DNA from: an uncultured Flammeovirgaceae bacterium
GTDB lineage: Bacteria > Bacteroidota > Bacteroidia > Cytophagales > Cyclobacteriaceae
NCBI GenBank assembly: GCA_937883755.1
Contig: CAKZYA010000059.1
Location: 124,001 to 188,000 of the forward strand
Direction of reading: 5' to 3'
DNA length: 64,000 nt
Shown: positions 9,185 to 18,286 of the stretch, piece by piece
Layout: each line of letters starts with the position of its first letter
Numbering within the stretch: position 1 is the stretch's first letter
The notes under the pieces: model-generated
What the model saw: the letters and a program-made list of their open reading frames with translations, nothing else
What the model was told of the DNA's origin: nothing
Databases searched by the model: none
Program-made: the position numbers and the translations under genes

Positions 9185-9676
9185 TTAGTTAGGGGCAATA
9201 CGTATATATCGAATATAACCATCTCCCTCGTACTTACCTGGTACACTGTCTGAAGTAAGGTCAAACTCAACGTCAGCTACATGGTACTCTTGATCCTCCA
9301 CCGCCGTCTCAAACCGGATTTTATACCCAGCATCGATTTTCGATTTTTCTACTTCAAACACGCTCATAGCTCGCTGTCCACCACCGATGGTCGCCCCAGT
9401 GATTGCATCAATACTCTCTCCCTTACCATCAAAGTAATTCCACCAATCGGTAAGGTCAGGGTACCATTCATCATCGTCGCCATGCACATACAGCGTCTGC
9501 TCATATTGTCCCTCGGGGTCAATCAACGAGACGATCAAATAAGCAGCTTCACCATTGTAGTTAATCATCTGAGTGAGGCACTTATAGGATACACTTTGAG
9601 GTCGAGCCATGAACGAGACAAATAATAACCCAAGACCAACCAAACTCAGTAATCCTGATTTTGTATACTTACTCAT
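9185..9676 (-). CDS. DUF2271 family periplasmic protein (163 aa)
   Basis: An N-terminal signal/anchor (residues 5-24) is followed by the DUF2271 pattern: LIVSLIDPEGQYEQTLYVHG, DDEWYPDLTDWWNYF and the motif DAITGAT (residues 90-96). DUF2271 genes often lie near PepSY genes and ApbE flavin transferases. The DxxTGAT motif resembles the ApbE flavinylation consensus, with Thr96 as the potential acceptor, which would make this a periplasmic electron carrier. No ApbE gene is in the window. The start overlaps the upstream ankyrin gene by 8 bp, so the two are co-translated. Confidence 0.75.
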   Translation of the reverse strand: MSKYTKSGLLSLVGLGLLFVSFMARPQSVSYKCLTQMINYNGEAAYLIVSLIDPEGQYEQTLYVHGDDDEWYPDLTDWWNYFDGKGESIDAITGATIGGGQRAMSVFEVEKSKIDAGYKIRFETAVEDQEYHVADVEFDLTSDSVPGKYEGDGYIRYIRIAPN

Positions 9677-11180
9677 TTTTCAAAAAATCAATGCTGGTTC
9701 CATTCTCTTGTAGCAACTCGTTCTCACTGGCTAGATCGTAGACCGTCTCGTCAAAGGCGGTTACCACTTCGACATCAGCCCCAATCTCTATAAGGTACTT
9801 CAAAATATCATCGTTGGTTGCCTTCATTGCAGCGATTTGCAAGGTGGTCGTTCCTTCTTTGTTTTGCTGATTCACATCCACTCCTAACGCATGCACTTTT
9901 TTGAGCAAATCCAGATTGTTTTTCTCAGCCGCCAGGTGAAATAATGTATTACCTTCCGCCTGGGTAACAGTTAGGTCAAGCCCTTCTTCTTCTAATTTGG
10001 ATAGCTTCTCATCAAAGTCGCTCATGTAGTTGGGATAGTACGATTGGATCAAATAATAAGCTAGAGTATTTCCCTTTTTATCTTTTACATTTATATCAGC
10101 TCCTTTGGAAATTAGTAAATCTACTACTTTTGCCCAGTTGTTGTCCACTGCTCGGGTAAGAGCAGTTTCGCCACCTTCATTATAGGCATTAATATCATTT
10201 GCCTTCTCAATAAAGAACTCAACGATAGGAGGGTCGTTGTAAGCAGCGGCGTACATTAGAGGGGTATTTCCCTCTTTATTGGCTTGGTCAACATCTACTC
10301 CTTTATCAATGAAGTAGCTAATTACCTCCGTATTCTCCGCTCGGCTGGCTAGGCTATGTAGAGGAGTGGCACTTTCGTTGGTTGTGACGTTAGGCTCAAT
10401 GCCCAGCCCTTCTAGATACTCGAAGAACGAAAGCGGCGGGATACTACTACCTCGATTTCCCTGACTAGCAAACAACATGGCATTTCCGCCAATTGCATTG
10501 AGGCCTTGGTAGTCAACGCCTTTTTCAATGAGCTTATCTAGCATTTCCTTATTACCGCTACGCGCCATGTAATTAAATACACCGTTGCCATTATCATCTT
10601 TGGCATTCAAGTCTGCCCCTTTTTCCGTAAAATAATCCACTAAAGTAAAGTCAGTTAGATGCGGAATGAGTAGCAATAACGCATTAGCTCCATCGTGATT
10701 AGTTTCGCTCAAATCAGAGCCATTGGCTAATAGAAAGTCATATAATTCTACATCAGTTTGCCCAGTAGTAGCGGCAAAATTCAGCAGAGAGTAGCCATGG
10801 TCATCTACAATATCAGTTTTGGCCCCTTGCTCTACCAAGCTTTTTACCAAAGATAGGTTACCCGCGTAAGCGGCCCAAAAAATATAAGTACGTCCGTCGT
10901 GGGTGAGTTTGTCTTTACCGTTACCTTCCAAATCGATGAGATATTGGAGTGTTTCATTCGGTAGTTCCTCCATAATAGCATAGGTAGCTGGGTCAAAACT
11001 ATTGCTATTAAGCTGCGTAGGATCGTTCCCTTCCTCCATTTTGACCTTGATGTCTTCTAGGGAAGGCTGGGTTTTCCAGTATTCTCTATCCAGAAAAATG
11101 TTACTAGACTGAGCGTAGGTGAATACTGTCGCGAATACTAACCATACAGTGATTAAAGTTATGTGTATCCAAGAATTCAT
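9669..11180 (-). CDS. Secreted ankyrin-repeat protein (503 aa)
   Basis: A signal peptide (hydrophobic to about residue 23, ending TYAQ) precedes roughly ten ankyrin repeats from residue ~70 to the end. Examples are HDGRTYIFWAAYAGNLSLVKSL, EGNTPLMYAAAYNDPPIVEFFI and EGTTTLQIAAMKATNDDILKYL. Ankyrin arrays mediate protein-protein contacts. A periplasmic ankyrin protein co-translated with a DUF2271 protein suggests a partner or scaffold role, but no direct function can be assigned. A Fur-like box (11317-11333) lies 137 bp upstream, so it is probably iron-regulated. Confidence 0.9.
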   Translation of the reverse strand: MNSWIHITLITVWLVFATVFTYAQSSNIFLDREYWKTQPSLEDIKVKMEEGNDPTQLNSNSFDPATYAIMEELPNETLQYLIDLEGNGKDKLTHDGRTYIFWAAYAGNLSLVKSLVEQGAKTDIVDDHGYSLLNFAATTGQTDVELYDFLLANGSDLSETNHDGANALLLLIPHLTDFTLVDYFTEKGADLNAKDDNGNGVFNYMARSGNKEMLDKLIEKGVDYQGLNAIGGNAMLFASQGNRGSSIPPLSFFEYLEGLGIEPNVTTNESATPLHSLASRAENTEVISYFIDKGVDVDQANKEGNTPLMYAAAYNDPPIVEFFIEKANDINAYNEGGETALTRAVDNNWAKVVDLLISKGADINVKDKKGNTLAYYLIQSYYPNYMSDFDEKLSKLEEEGLDLTVTQAEGNTLFHLAAEKNNLDLLKKVHALGVDVNQQNKEGTTTLQIAAMKATNDDILKYLIEIGADVEVVTAFDETVYDLASENELLQENGTSIDFLKNE

Positions 11181-11611
11181 ATTTTTTTAGGATTTAAGTG
11201 GTGCAAGATTTTACCCCCGAGAGCTTGAGATTATATCTCAGAGAGATATCAAAATGCCTCGAGAATCATTCAATATTAACACAAAAATAAGGTTCATTTT
11301 TTTTAGATCAATATTATTTAGAATTATTTTAAATAGAAGAGAGAAATAGAGGAGTAACTATTTTGATCGAGAATAGTGGATAAGCTTAGAGTGCCCATAG
11401 AGCTCTAATAAATCCTGTATCTCCTGATATACCGACGCAACCTGGTGTTACCTCGAGGGTGAATACCAGAGCTATTACCGGCATGGTTCTGCTTCACTGG
11501 GATAGTACGGTAACTATGATGAGGTTGGAAATAGAGTCTAATGAGCTCACCCGAGCTACCCCCCTACCCTTTTGGGACTGATTTGAGTATTGGTTGATAT
11601 GCTCAAGTAGC
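11181..11611. other. 431-bp intergenic region
   Basis: No convincing gene is seen. The right-hand part of the ankyrin upstream region (11317-11333) holds a Fur-like box. Near 11226-11240 there is a short perfect inverted repeat TGAGAT-TAT-ATCTCA. The stretch 11340-11611 follows the stop-side of the frameshifted PepSY gene and shows nothing I can name. Confidence 0.5.
11317..11333. promoter_or_regulatory. Putative Fur box upstream of ankyrin/DUF2271 genes
   Basis: TTTAGA-ATTAT-TTTAAA is one mismatch away from the TTTAGA-N5-TCTAAA consensus seen at the receptor promoters. On the minus strand it includes TAAATA as a possible -7 element, but no TTTG -33 element is visible. Confidence 0.5.
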
Positions 11612-12806
11612 CTATTTAGGCATAGATACCTTGGGACAAATGTGCGAGGGCTTCGCTCGAGAAGTTCGCTTAGCCGCCGGGCGGTTAGCAGTCTTGACCG
11701 AATGCCCCCTCGTTTTCTTCTTTCGTCGTCCCCACCAAATGTAGAAACCCGTGATCGGTAAACTAGCCGAAACTAAACTTGCCAGAAAAGCCAGTATTTT
11801 ACCCGGCAATCCCAAAATGCTCCCTACATGAATATCGTAGTTAAGCGAATGCACTTTTTCTCCATTGCTCTTATCTGAAAACGTGCTGAGTGTTAATCGC
11901 TCCCCAGTAAACTGGTCGTACTGTGCGGTGACCCGCTTCATTACCCCACCATTATTCACATAAACGTAGTAAGTAGCTGCCTGCTTTTGGGGAAAAGACA
12001 GATAGTAACTCTCTGCCTCGGGATAGTCTTGTCGTACGCTTTGGTACACCTTGTCAATGGGGTACTGTGCCGTAATTTGGGTAGTATCCGAAAATACCCT
12101 TTCTTTATTCTCAATGGTTTTTCCGCCATTAGCCAACCACTTTACCCCATCTTCAAACCAATCAAAAGCCCACACTAATCCGGTAAGAGCGATGAGTAGT
12201 GCCAGAATCAGGGTGTAAAAGCCTGCAATATTGTGCAAATCGTAGTTTTTACGCTTCCATCGGGTAGTGGGCTTCCAGCGAGACCAAACTCGCTGTTTGG
12301 TAGCAGCTTTATTTCTAGGCCACCACAGCACCAAGCCGGTAATGAGCGAAATAACGAAAATAATGACCGCGATACCTACGATAGGTTGACCAATATCGTT
12401 TCGGAGGAAAAGACTCCAGTGTAGCCAAACCACCAGGTTAAAAAACTCGAAGGTACGATCCTCATACTTGCTCACGATGCCCGTGTAGGGGTCTAAGTAG
12501 AGATTGAAGTTATAGTCAATCTCGTCCCAAAACCAAATACCTTTAGGCTCCTCGATGGCTTGGTAGCCATTAAACTGAACCGTTCTCTCTGGGTCATTGT
12601 ACACAGTTACGCCCCGAATTAAGGCGATCCAGCGACATTCGGGGTGATGGTTCGAAGGTCACAAACATACGGTCTTGATAAACCAGTGGTTTAATCTCAT
12701 CGATAAAAACGTAGATACAGCCAGTGACCCCCAAAATCACTACTACTAGTCCGGAGGCCAGCCCTAACCATAAATGTATCTGGCCAATTACCTTTTTAGT
12801 AGTCAT
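11612..12806 (-). pseudogene. Short-type PepSY inner-membrane protein, single frameshift
   Basis: The first part (from ATG 12806) has the usual start KKVIGQIHLWLGLASGLVVV. After SPRMSLD (near 12632) the frame runs into a stop at 12594. The continuation ALIRGVTVYNDPERTV ... is in another frame and reaches the stop at 11612. Deleting one C in GGATCGCC at about 12632 restores an unbroken protein of about 398 residues. Conserved PepSY features in the second part are LHWSLFL, DLHNIAGFY, YDIHVGSILG and the closing ASLPITGFYIWW plus a basic tail. It is either a decayed siderophore-reductase gene or a sequencing error. It lies downstream of the azurin gene in the same orientation. Confidence 0.8.
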
Positions 12807-12972
12807 GGTGTAATGTTTACGTTTTTTAGTTTTTTCTCGAACTCGATACAACTTACTTCCTCGGGGTAGTAGTTAGTTAGACGCTCAGCTAAACTATATA
12901 ATGTTGAAGTCTTCTAGCCCACCATCATGCTACACACCCAGCGTTCTGGTAGGCATACTCGTATTGTTTGTT

Positions 12973-13506
12973 CTACTCAACGATCAACTTGCCTTGCATG
13001 AGCGAGTAATGACCGGGAAAGCTACAGATGTAATCGTAAGTGCCTTTGGGAGGAGCTTCAAAAGTAATAGTATCAGACTCGCCACCTCCAATCAATTTGG
13101 TGTGGACAATAACCTGCTCATTACCTTCTGGAATATATTCATTCTCCCGAGCGTCCAGTGCTTCATTGGCAAAGGTGGGAATATCCGTACCAGCCTTTAA
13201 CAGCACAAAGTTATGCCCCATCGCTTCTTTCGCCATCTGTCCGCTATGGTTTAATGCGAGCGTAACCGATTGCCCCTCCTTTATTCGGAGCTCATTTTTG
13301 TCGTACTCTAACGCGTCTCCGGTATTTAGTACCAGAGTAACCTCCTCTGCTGATGAAGCCTCATTAGAACTTACCGAAGAGGTTTCAACCGCATCGGTTG
13401 TCTCTTCTTGATTGGCATTACTACTGGAAGTGCCCCCGCATTGAAAAAAAAGGAAGGCAAAAGCTAACGTTATAATTGATGTTTTCACACGGCTAAAACT
13501 CATCAT
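12973..13506 (-). CDS. Azurin-like cupredoxin lipoprotein (177 aa)
   Basis: A short signal ends at FLFFQC (Cys23, probable lipidation). A Ser/Glu-rich linker (~24-54) precedes a single cupredoxin domain. The type-1 copper ligands are visible: His98 (MGHNF), Cys161, His166 and Met170 (CSFPGHYSLMQG), with the azurin-type spacing. The protein would carry single electrons on the periplasmic side. It lies between a frameshifted PepSY gene and an IS5-family insertion that ends only about 30 bp upstream of the start, so the original promoter has been displaced. Function is well supported; its redox partner is unknown. Confidence 0.92.
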   Translation of the reverse strand: MMSFSRVKTSIITLAFAFLFFQCGGTSSSNANQEETTDAVETSSVSSNEASSAEEVTLVLNTGDALEYDKNELRIKEGQSVTLALNHSGQMAKEAMGHNFVLLKAGTDIPTFANEALDARENEYIPEGNEQVIVHTKLIGGGESDTITFEAPPKGTYDYICSFPGHYSLMQGKLIVE

Positions 13507-13537
13507 AAATAAATTTTGTTTTTAGTTTTATAAGTAA

Positions 13538-14402
13538 GAGCATGTTGAAATTTTGAAAAGAGCGGATCGGATCATAAACTTTAGGTTCACCACAACTCAA
13601 AAGTTTATGCAGACTCAATATAAGAGACTTACCGACCCGCAATGGGAAATTATGAAAGAATACCTACCCATCCAACGTAAACGCAAATACGATTTGCGCG
13701 CTATTGTAGAGGCTATCTTATGGTATTTACGTCTGGGAGGTCAATGGCGGAACCTCCCAGAAAGCTATCCCCCCTATGCAATTGTTTATTATTATTTCAA
13801 AGTGTGGAGGCTGAATGGCACGCTTGAAAAGCTTAACAGTGGTTTAAATCGTAGAGAACGTAAACGGGTGAGGAAAGAGGAAACGCCTAGCTTGCTCAGT
13901 ATTGACAATCAGTCCGTTAAGGCAGCCCCTTTTGTTCATGAAGAGCGAGGAGTAGATGGTAATAAACGAAGCAATGGCCGTAAAAGGCACATTATTACCG
14001 ATACACTCGGGCTAGTGTGGGGCGTAGTAGTTCATGCGGCTAATCGGGCTGATGGAACCGTGGAAGAACGAGTAGTTGCTCCCTTGCAAGGATATATGCA
14101 CCGAATGAAGAAAATTCTAGCTGACGCAGCCTATAAGCACACCTTCATGGACTGGGTAGATATGAACTTGCTTGGAGTAGAATTGGAGATATCTTCACGT
14201 CCCCCTACCGAAATAGGCTTTGTCCCCACTCGATGGAGATGGGTCACGGAACGCACCTTTGGTACCTTTAATTTCTTTAGAAGGTTGGAAAAAGATCACG
14301 AAAAAACGACTAAAAGCGCAGAAGCTTGGGTACTATGGCAAAATTGTCAAATTATCATCAACCGTTTAGTGGTATAGCCAAACAGAATTTTTCAACATGC
14401 TC
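13538..14402 (+). mobile_element. Complete IS5-family insertion sequence (865 bp)
   Basis: The terminal inverted repeats start GAGCATGTTGAAA at both ends (imperfect after 13 bp). The element is flanked by a 3-bp direct repeat TAA (13535-13537 and 14403-14405), which fits the TNA target preference of the IS1031-type group of IS5. It encodes one intact transposase. It splits the region between an AraC gene (14563) and the azurin gene (13506). Confidence 0.85.
13607..14377 (+). CDS. IS5-family DDE transposase (256 aa)
   Basis: This is the catalytic enzyme of the 865-bp element. The start is set at ATG 13607 (MQTQYKRLTDPQWEIMKEYL), the usual N-terminus of this family; an in-frame upstream extension has no family similarity. 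DDE residues are D100 (LLSIDNQSVK), D173 (KILADAAYK) and E215 (WVTERTFGTF). The frame is intact, so the element may still be mobile. Confidence 0.93.
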   Translation: MQTQYKRLTDPQWEIMKEYLPIQRKRKYDLRAIVEAILWYLRLGGQWRNLPESYPPYAIVYYYFKVWRLNGTLEKLNSGLNRRERKRVRKEETPSLLSIDNQSVKAAPFVHEERGVDGNKRSNGRKRHIITDTLGLVWGVVVHAANRADGTVEERVVAPLQGYMHRMKKILADAAYKHTFMDWVDMNLLGVELEISSRPPTEIGFVPTRWRWVTERTFGTFNFFRRLEKDHEKTTKSAEAWVLWQNCQIIINRLVV

Positions 14403-14562
14403 TAAAGCGACAGCATTATCGCCGAAGGGTAGGAAGCCTATCAACTACTCCTTACAGTTACCCTTACATGTAGACAAACTGAGTTTGACCAGGCGCAAAA
14501 AACAGTCTCTCTCAATTCGTGAATGTCGTTCAAACTGTAAAACAATATAGGTAGTGAGGGCA

Positions 14563-15552
14563 CTAGCACCGAACTTTGAGTTCACTCGGGGAATATCCAA
14601 AATATTTTTTGAAGGCAGTGCTAAAATGTTGGGGGTTCTTATATCCAATTCTTGAACTGATTTCGGTAATGTTCATCATTCCTTCGGTCAGCAGTGTCCT
14701 TGCCTCTTGCATCTTGATCTGATTCCAGTATCCAAAAACCGTAGTTCCAAAAAGTTCTTTAAATCCCTTTTTCAACGCAAATTCATTCGTGCCAACTTGC
14801 TGAGCGAGACTATTGAGCGTAAAATTAGCACTAAGCTGTTGATCTAGAATCTCCCGAGCCGCGTGCAATCGCTCCCGGTGCTGCTTATCAATGGCACAAA
14901 ATACGTTGCAATCGTGCTTGGCAATTTGCTCAAGTTGCAGCATGAGTAGTTCAATAATATGCGACTCTAAAAACATGCGCTTAAAATGTCCAGTGCGATC
15001 ACAATGTATAATACCCTGAATTAATTTCATCATTTGTGGGGTGATCGGGTAGTTGTGCGGTGAGATAATGGTCGATTGCTTCCTTTCTATGCTTTCGAGA
15101 AAAAGATCAAATAAATAACCATTGGGAAGATATTTCTTTAGGAATGAGGGCTGAACGTTGATCTCCAGTAATTTTACGCTCTCCTCAGCACACCATTCAA
15201 TAGCCCCCTGAAATCCACATGCATAGATCAGGTTATGTTGATTGGCATTGAAACTCAATTCTTCAGAAAAGTTATCTGACTGGGCACGTGACAATCCTCC
15301 TAAGGCAAAGTGCATTTCCACCGTCTCCATGTCAGTATCAAAGTAGGCCAAGGTGGGTTTCGCCAAGAGAAAATCCCCGTAACCAATATGGATGCCTTCA
15401 AAAAAGGTCTCTTTATAATATCCCTTCCCTAAAAACGCCCTGGTAGTATGCTCTTTTTCGTAGTAAGCCGCCCCTGGTGTTACAAAAGAGTCAGGATAAT
15501 TAACCTCAACAAGCAGCTCCTCTAGCTCAGCACCATATATTTTCGTTCTCAT
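14563..15552 (-). CDS. AraC-family regulator, PchR-like (329 aa)
   Basis: The C-terminal AraC domain shows FTLNSLAQQVGTNEFALKKG and ITEISSRIGYKNPQHFSTAFKKYFGYSP. The N-terminal part resembles the regulators at 4153 and 39918 (FEGIHIGYGDFLLAKPT). I set the start at ATG 15552 (RTKIYGAELEEL) because it aligns with the N-termini of those two; the ATG at 15597 would add an unrelated extension. It lies divergent to the receptor operon starting at 15845. The direct repeats at 15742-15775 between them are probable binding sites. Confidence 0.9.
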   Translation of the reverse strand: MRTKIYGAELEELLVEVNYPDSFVTPGAAYYEKEHTTRAFLGKGYYKETFFEGIHIGYGDFLLAKPTLAYFDTDMETVEMHFALGGLSRAQSDNFSEELSFNANQHNLIYACGFQGAIEWCAEESVKLLEINVQPSFLKKYLPNGYLFDLFLESIERKQSTIISPHNYPITPQMMKLIQGIIHCDRTGHFKRMFLESHIIELLMLQLEQIAKHDCNVFCAIDKQHRERLHAAREILDQQLSANFTLNSLAQQVGTNEFALKKGFKELFGTTVFGYWNQIKMQEARTLLTEGMMNITEISSRIGYKNPQHFSTAFKKYFGYSPSELKVRC

Positions 15553-15741
15553 AAATTCCAGGTAGTAATTGTGTAGCGTATTCAAACAAAGATGCATAGT
15601 AAACCAATGAACTTCAATACCTACACATAGCGTATTTAAGCACTACTATTGGCTAAATCAGCTAATATTTTCGGTATTCTTTACTCGTCTGAGCGCAATA
15701 GTTCAGCGGTACTTACTTCGTTATAAATTGTTTTCCATTAT

Positions 15742-15775
15742 TCCGTATTGCGTAGATATTTATCCGTTTCGCGTA
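15742..15775. promoter_or_regulatory. Direct repeats with 21-bp period, probable AraC operator
   Basis: TCCGTATTGCGTA (15742) and TCCGTTTCGCGTA (15763) are repeated exactly 21 bp apart, two helical turns, in the region between the divergent AraC gene and the receptor. AraC-type activators bind such tandem half-sites upstream of the -33 element, which starts at 15803. A similarly spaced pair occurs at 39852-39889. Confidence 0.55.
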
Positions 15776-15802
15776 AGTGATTTGTTTTGGGCGGTTCCTA
15801 GA

Positions 15803-15831
15803 TTTGAAATTATTTAAAATAATTCTAAACT
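15803..15831 (+). promoter_or_regulatory. Receptor promoter with overlapping putative Fur box
   Basis: TTTG (15803-15806), 19 bp, TAAACT (15826-15831), then 13 nt to the ATG at 15845. The palindrome TTTAAA-ATAAT-TCTAAA (15813-15829) covers the spacer and the -7 element. Confidence 0.6.
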
Positions 15832-15844
15832 ACTACCCTCCTAA

Positions 15845-18253
15845 ATGATAATTATAAAGAGCTTTATTAGTTGGCTCACCATCGACCGCATTTGGAAGGT
15901 TACCTTTAGTTTCTTTCTTACTGCTACGTTTCACCTCTCATTCGCTGAAACGAACCAATGCCAGGTTACATTAACCATCCTTGACGAAGACCGGAATGAA
16001 ATAATAGGGGCCTATATTGAAATACCCGAAGTTGACCAGAAGGCAATTAGTAATATCAGCGGCGAGGCTACTTTTCTGCTTAGTCAGGGTACTACCTATA
16101 CCCTAAACGTTCGTTCGCTAGGTTTTGAGGCTGTTCAACGTTCGCTAGAAATACCCACCAGTAGTGATTTTCAGCTACAAATTATTCTGAAAGAATCGGC
16201 TACAAATCTGGATGAGGTAGTCATCAGTGGAAAATCGCAAGGAATGGCGACAGAAGAACTACCATATAAGGCGCAGATAGTCAATTTAAGCACCTTAAGA
16301 GCTCAGCCAATCCAGGTTACTTCTATATTAAACCAACTTCCCGGGGTGCGAATACGGCAAGAGGGCGGAGCGGGGAGCGACGCGAATATTATGCTGAATG
16401 GTATCGATGGCAAAGGAGTAAAACTATTCATTGATGGCATTCCGGTATATCTACTGGGCGCAGGCTACGCGCTTAATACCATTTCACCCGGAATGATTGA
16501 ACATATAGAAGTCTACAAAGGTACCATACCGGTAGACTATGGTTCCGATGCATTGGGCGGGGTAATTAATGTAGTTAGTAGGTACGGTAACGCCGAATAT
16601 GCGGATGTAAGCTATGGTTACGGTTCTTGGAACACCCACGAAACATCCGTTACGGTTCGAGAAAACTTTGGGAGTCAGGATAATTATTTTATTAATCTGG
16701 ATGGGTTCTATAATTATTCGGATAACGACTACTGGATGGATGATGTTGATGTTGTTGTCGATGATCTGTTTAATACTGAGAAGGGGCGTGCCCGTCGGTT
16801 TAATGACCAGTTTCAATCCCTGCTTACCCGACTTCAGGCTGGGGTTAGAAATCAACGCTGGGCCGATGAGTTCATGCTGATGTCCTCATTCTCACGTATT
16901 GACCGGGAGTGGCAGCATGGGCTCCGAGCCGAGGTGCCTTGGGGTGAACCTACCTCTACCCAAGACTCGTGGAATGCCGCTATTTCGTGGAAAAAATACG
17001 AAAAATCAGAGCGATGGAATGCCTCCATCGTAGCGGGCTATACCTACGACCAACTCAATTTTGTAGATACCGCTCGAAGAACGTACTTCTGGGACCAAAA
17101 CTTTACTTCCAAGATTAACGGAGGTGAAACGGGACTGTACTCCAACGGAACTCGCCCGGTGCTAACCACCCGAACCTTATTTAGTAGGGAAAGCTTTAGC
17201 TACTCGCTGAATAATCAGCATACGCTCAATCTAACTATGCTCTTGACTGATGATGAACTGCGGATACGAAATGAAGTGCTTCCTCAAGAAGACCAAGAAG
17301 GACTGTTACCTGCTCAAAAATTGCTTAAGAACTACACTGGTTTGGCGCTGGCCAGTGAGCTTTTCGGCAGTAAGCTAACCAATACCATATCAGCCAAGCA
17401 TTTTTACACCCGGTCGTCGGGAGTGACATTTAACAACCGCCTGGTGGGCCCACGGGAAACAAACGAGTTTTCTATCTTCGGATACGGCGACGTGATTCAA
17501 TACCAGATGAGTCCCCTGATAACCATGAATCTGGGGTACGAATTTACGGTAAGGCAACCGGACGATGAAGAGATTTTTGGTAACTACCTCACGGTAGCTC
17601 CCAACCCTTCTTTAGATCCTGAGCAGAGCCATAATATCAACTTCGGTACTGAATACAGCACTTACAAGAAGCAGTTTAATGCGGGAATGACATTCTTCTA
17701 CCGCAACACCAGCGACCGGATTTTTCTGAATGCAGTAACCTTTGGGTTGGCCCAATATGAGAACCTCATTGGAACGCAAGCAGTGGGCGCAGAATTTCAT
17801 ACTGATTACTTGATCTTTGGAGGACTGAGAGCGGCTGTTAACGCTACGTACCAAGATATCACCTTACAGGAAACCAGCCCAGAGGGGAATATTCCCAATC
17901 GCTATCTAGGTTCTCGGGTGCCCAATACCCCTTACCTGTTTGGTAACGGACAATTATCTTACTCAAGAAAATCGGCCTGGTTGGGCAACGGGACCATTAG
18001 TGCTGGCTATGACTTTAATTATGTGCATGAGTTTTTTCTGAGCTGGGCCGTAGATGGCCGGGCAGAAACCAAAGACATTATACCTACCCAGGCATTGCAC
18101 AATATTAATTTTTCCTGGATGGCTCCCAAAGATCGCTGGAGCATCGGCGTAGAATGCCGCAATTTGACCGATGCTCGGGCTTTCGACAACTTCTCGGTAC
18201 AACGACCGGGAAGAAGTTTTTACGTGAAAACCAGACTATTCTTCGGCACTTAA
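15845..18253 (+). CDS. TonB-dependent receptor, XusA-like (802 aa)
   Basis: A signal sequence (to about residue 36) is followed by a carboxypeptidase-regulatory-like domain (~38-118), a plug (QLPGVRIRQEGGAGSDANIM, HIEVYKGTIPVDYGSDALGG) and a barrel ending NFSVQRPGRSFYVKTRLFF. The RQ.GG.GS plug block and the RPGR closing motif are shared with the receptors at 28090, 37426 and 48228. All four are followed by DUF4374-type lipoproteins, the pairing known from B. thetaiotaomicron XusA/XusB. It probably imports a ferric xenosiderophore handed over by the lipoprotein encoded next. Unlike the other three, its operon has no PepSY gene but an ABC transporter. Confidence 0.93.
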   Translation: MIIIKSFISWLTIDRIWKVTFSFFLTATFHLSFAETNQCQVTLTILDEDRNEIIGAYIEIPEVDQKAISNISGEATFLLSQGTTYTLNVRSLGFEAVQRSLEIPTSSDFQLQIILKESATNLDEVVISGKSQGMATEELPYKAQIVNLSTLRAQPIQVTSILNQLPGVRIRQEGGAGSDANIMLNGIDGKGVKLFIDGIPVYLLGAGYALNTISPGMIEHIEVYKGTIPVDYGSDALGGVINVVSRYGNAEYADVSYGYGSWNTHETSVTVRENFGSQDNYFINLDGFYNYSDNDYWMDDVDVVVDDLFNTEKGRARRFNDQFQSLLTRLQAGVRNQRWADEFMLMSSFSRIDREWQHGLRAEVPWGEPTSTQDSWNAAISWKKYEKSERWNASIVAGYTYDQLNFVDTARRTYFWDQNFTSKINGGETGLYSNGTRPVLTTRTLFSRESFSYSLNNQHTLNLTMLLTDDELRIRNEVLPQEDQEGLLPAQKLLKNYTGLALASELFGSKLTNTISAKHFYTRSSGVTFNNRLVGPRETNEFSIFGYGDVIQYQMSPLITMNLGYEFTVRQPDDEEIFGNYLTVAPNPSLDPEQSHNINFGTEYSTYKKQFNAGMTFFYRNTSDRIFLNAVTFGLAQYENLIGTQAVGAEFHTDYLIFGGLRAAVNATYQDITLQETSPEGNIPNRYLGSRVPNTPYLFGNGQLSYSRKSAWLGNGTISAGYDFNYVHEFFLSWAVDGRAETKDIIPTQALHNINFSWMAPKDRWSIGVECRNLTDARAFDNFSVQRPGRSFYVKTRLFFGT

Positions 18254-18286
18254 ATTTTGACCTACACAATAATAAATCAATATCAG

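Noticed and set aside
9181-9195. Hairpin CCCCT-TAGTT-AGGGG at the DUF2271 stop as a terminator
   Set aside because: The stem is only about five pairs and no T-run follows on the minus strand.
12871-12900. Fur-like box upstream of the frameshifted PepSY gene
   Set aside because: GTTAGA and GCTAAA half-sites are six bases apart instead of five and both have mismatches.
14326-14550. 74-codon plus-strand frame at the right end of the IS element
   Set aside because: It overlaps the transposase 3' end and crosses the IS boundary; a chance frame.
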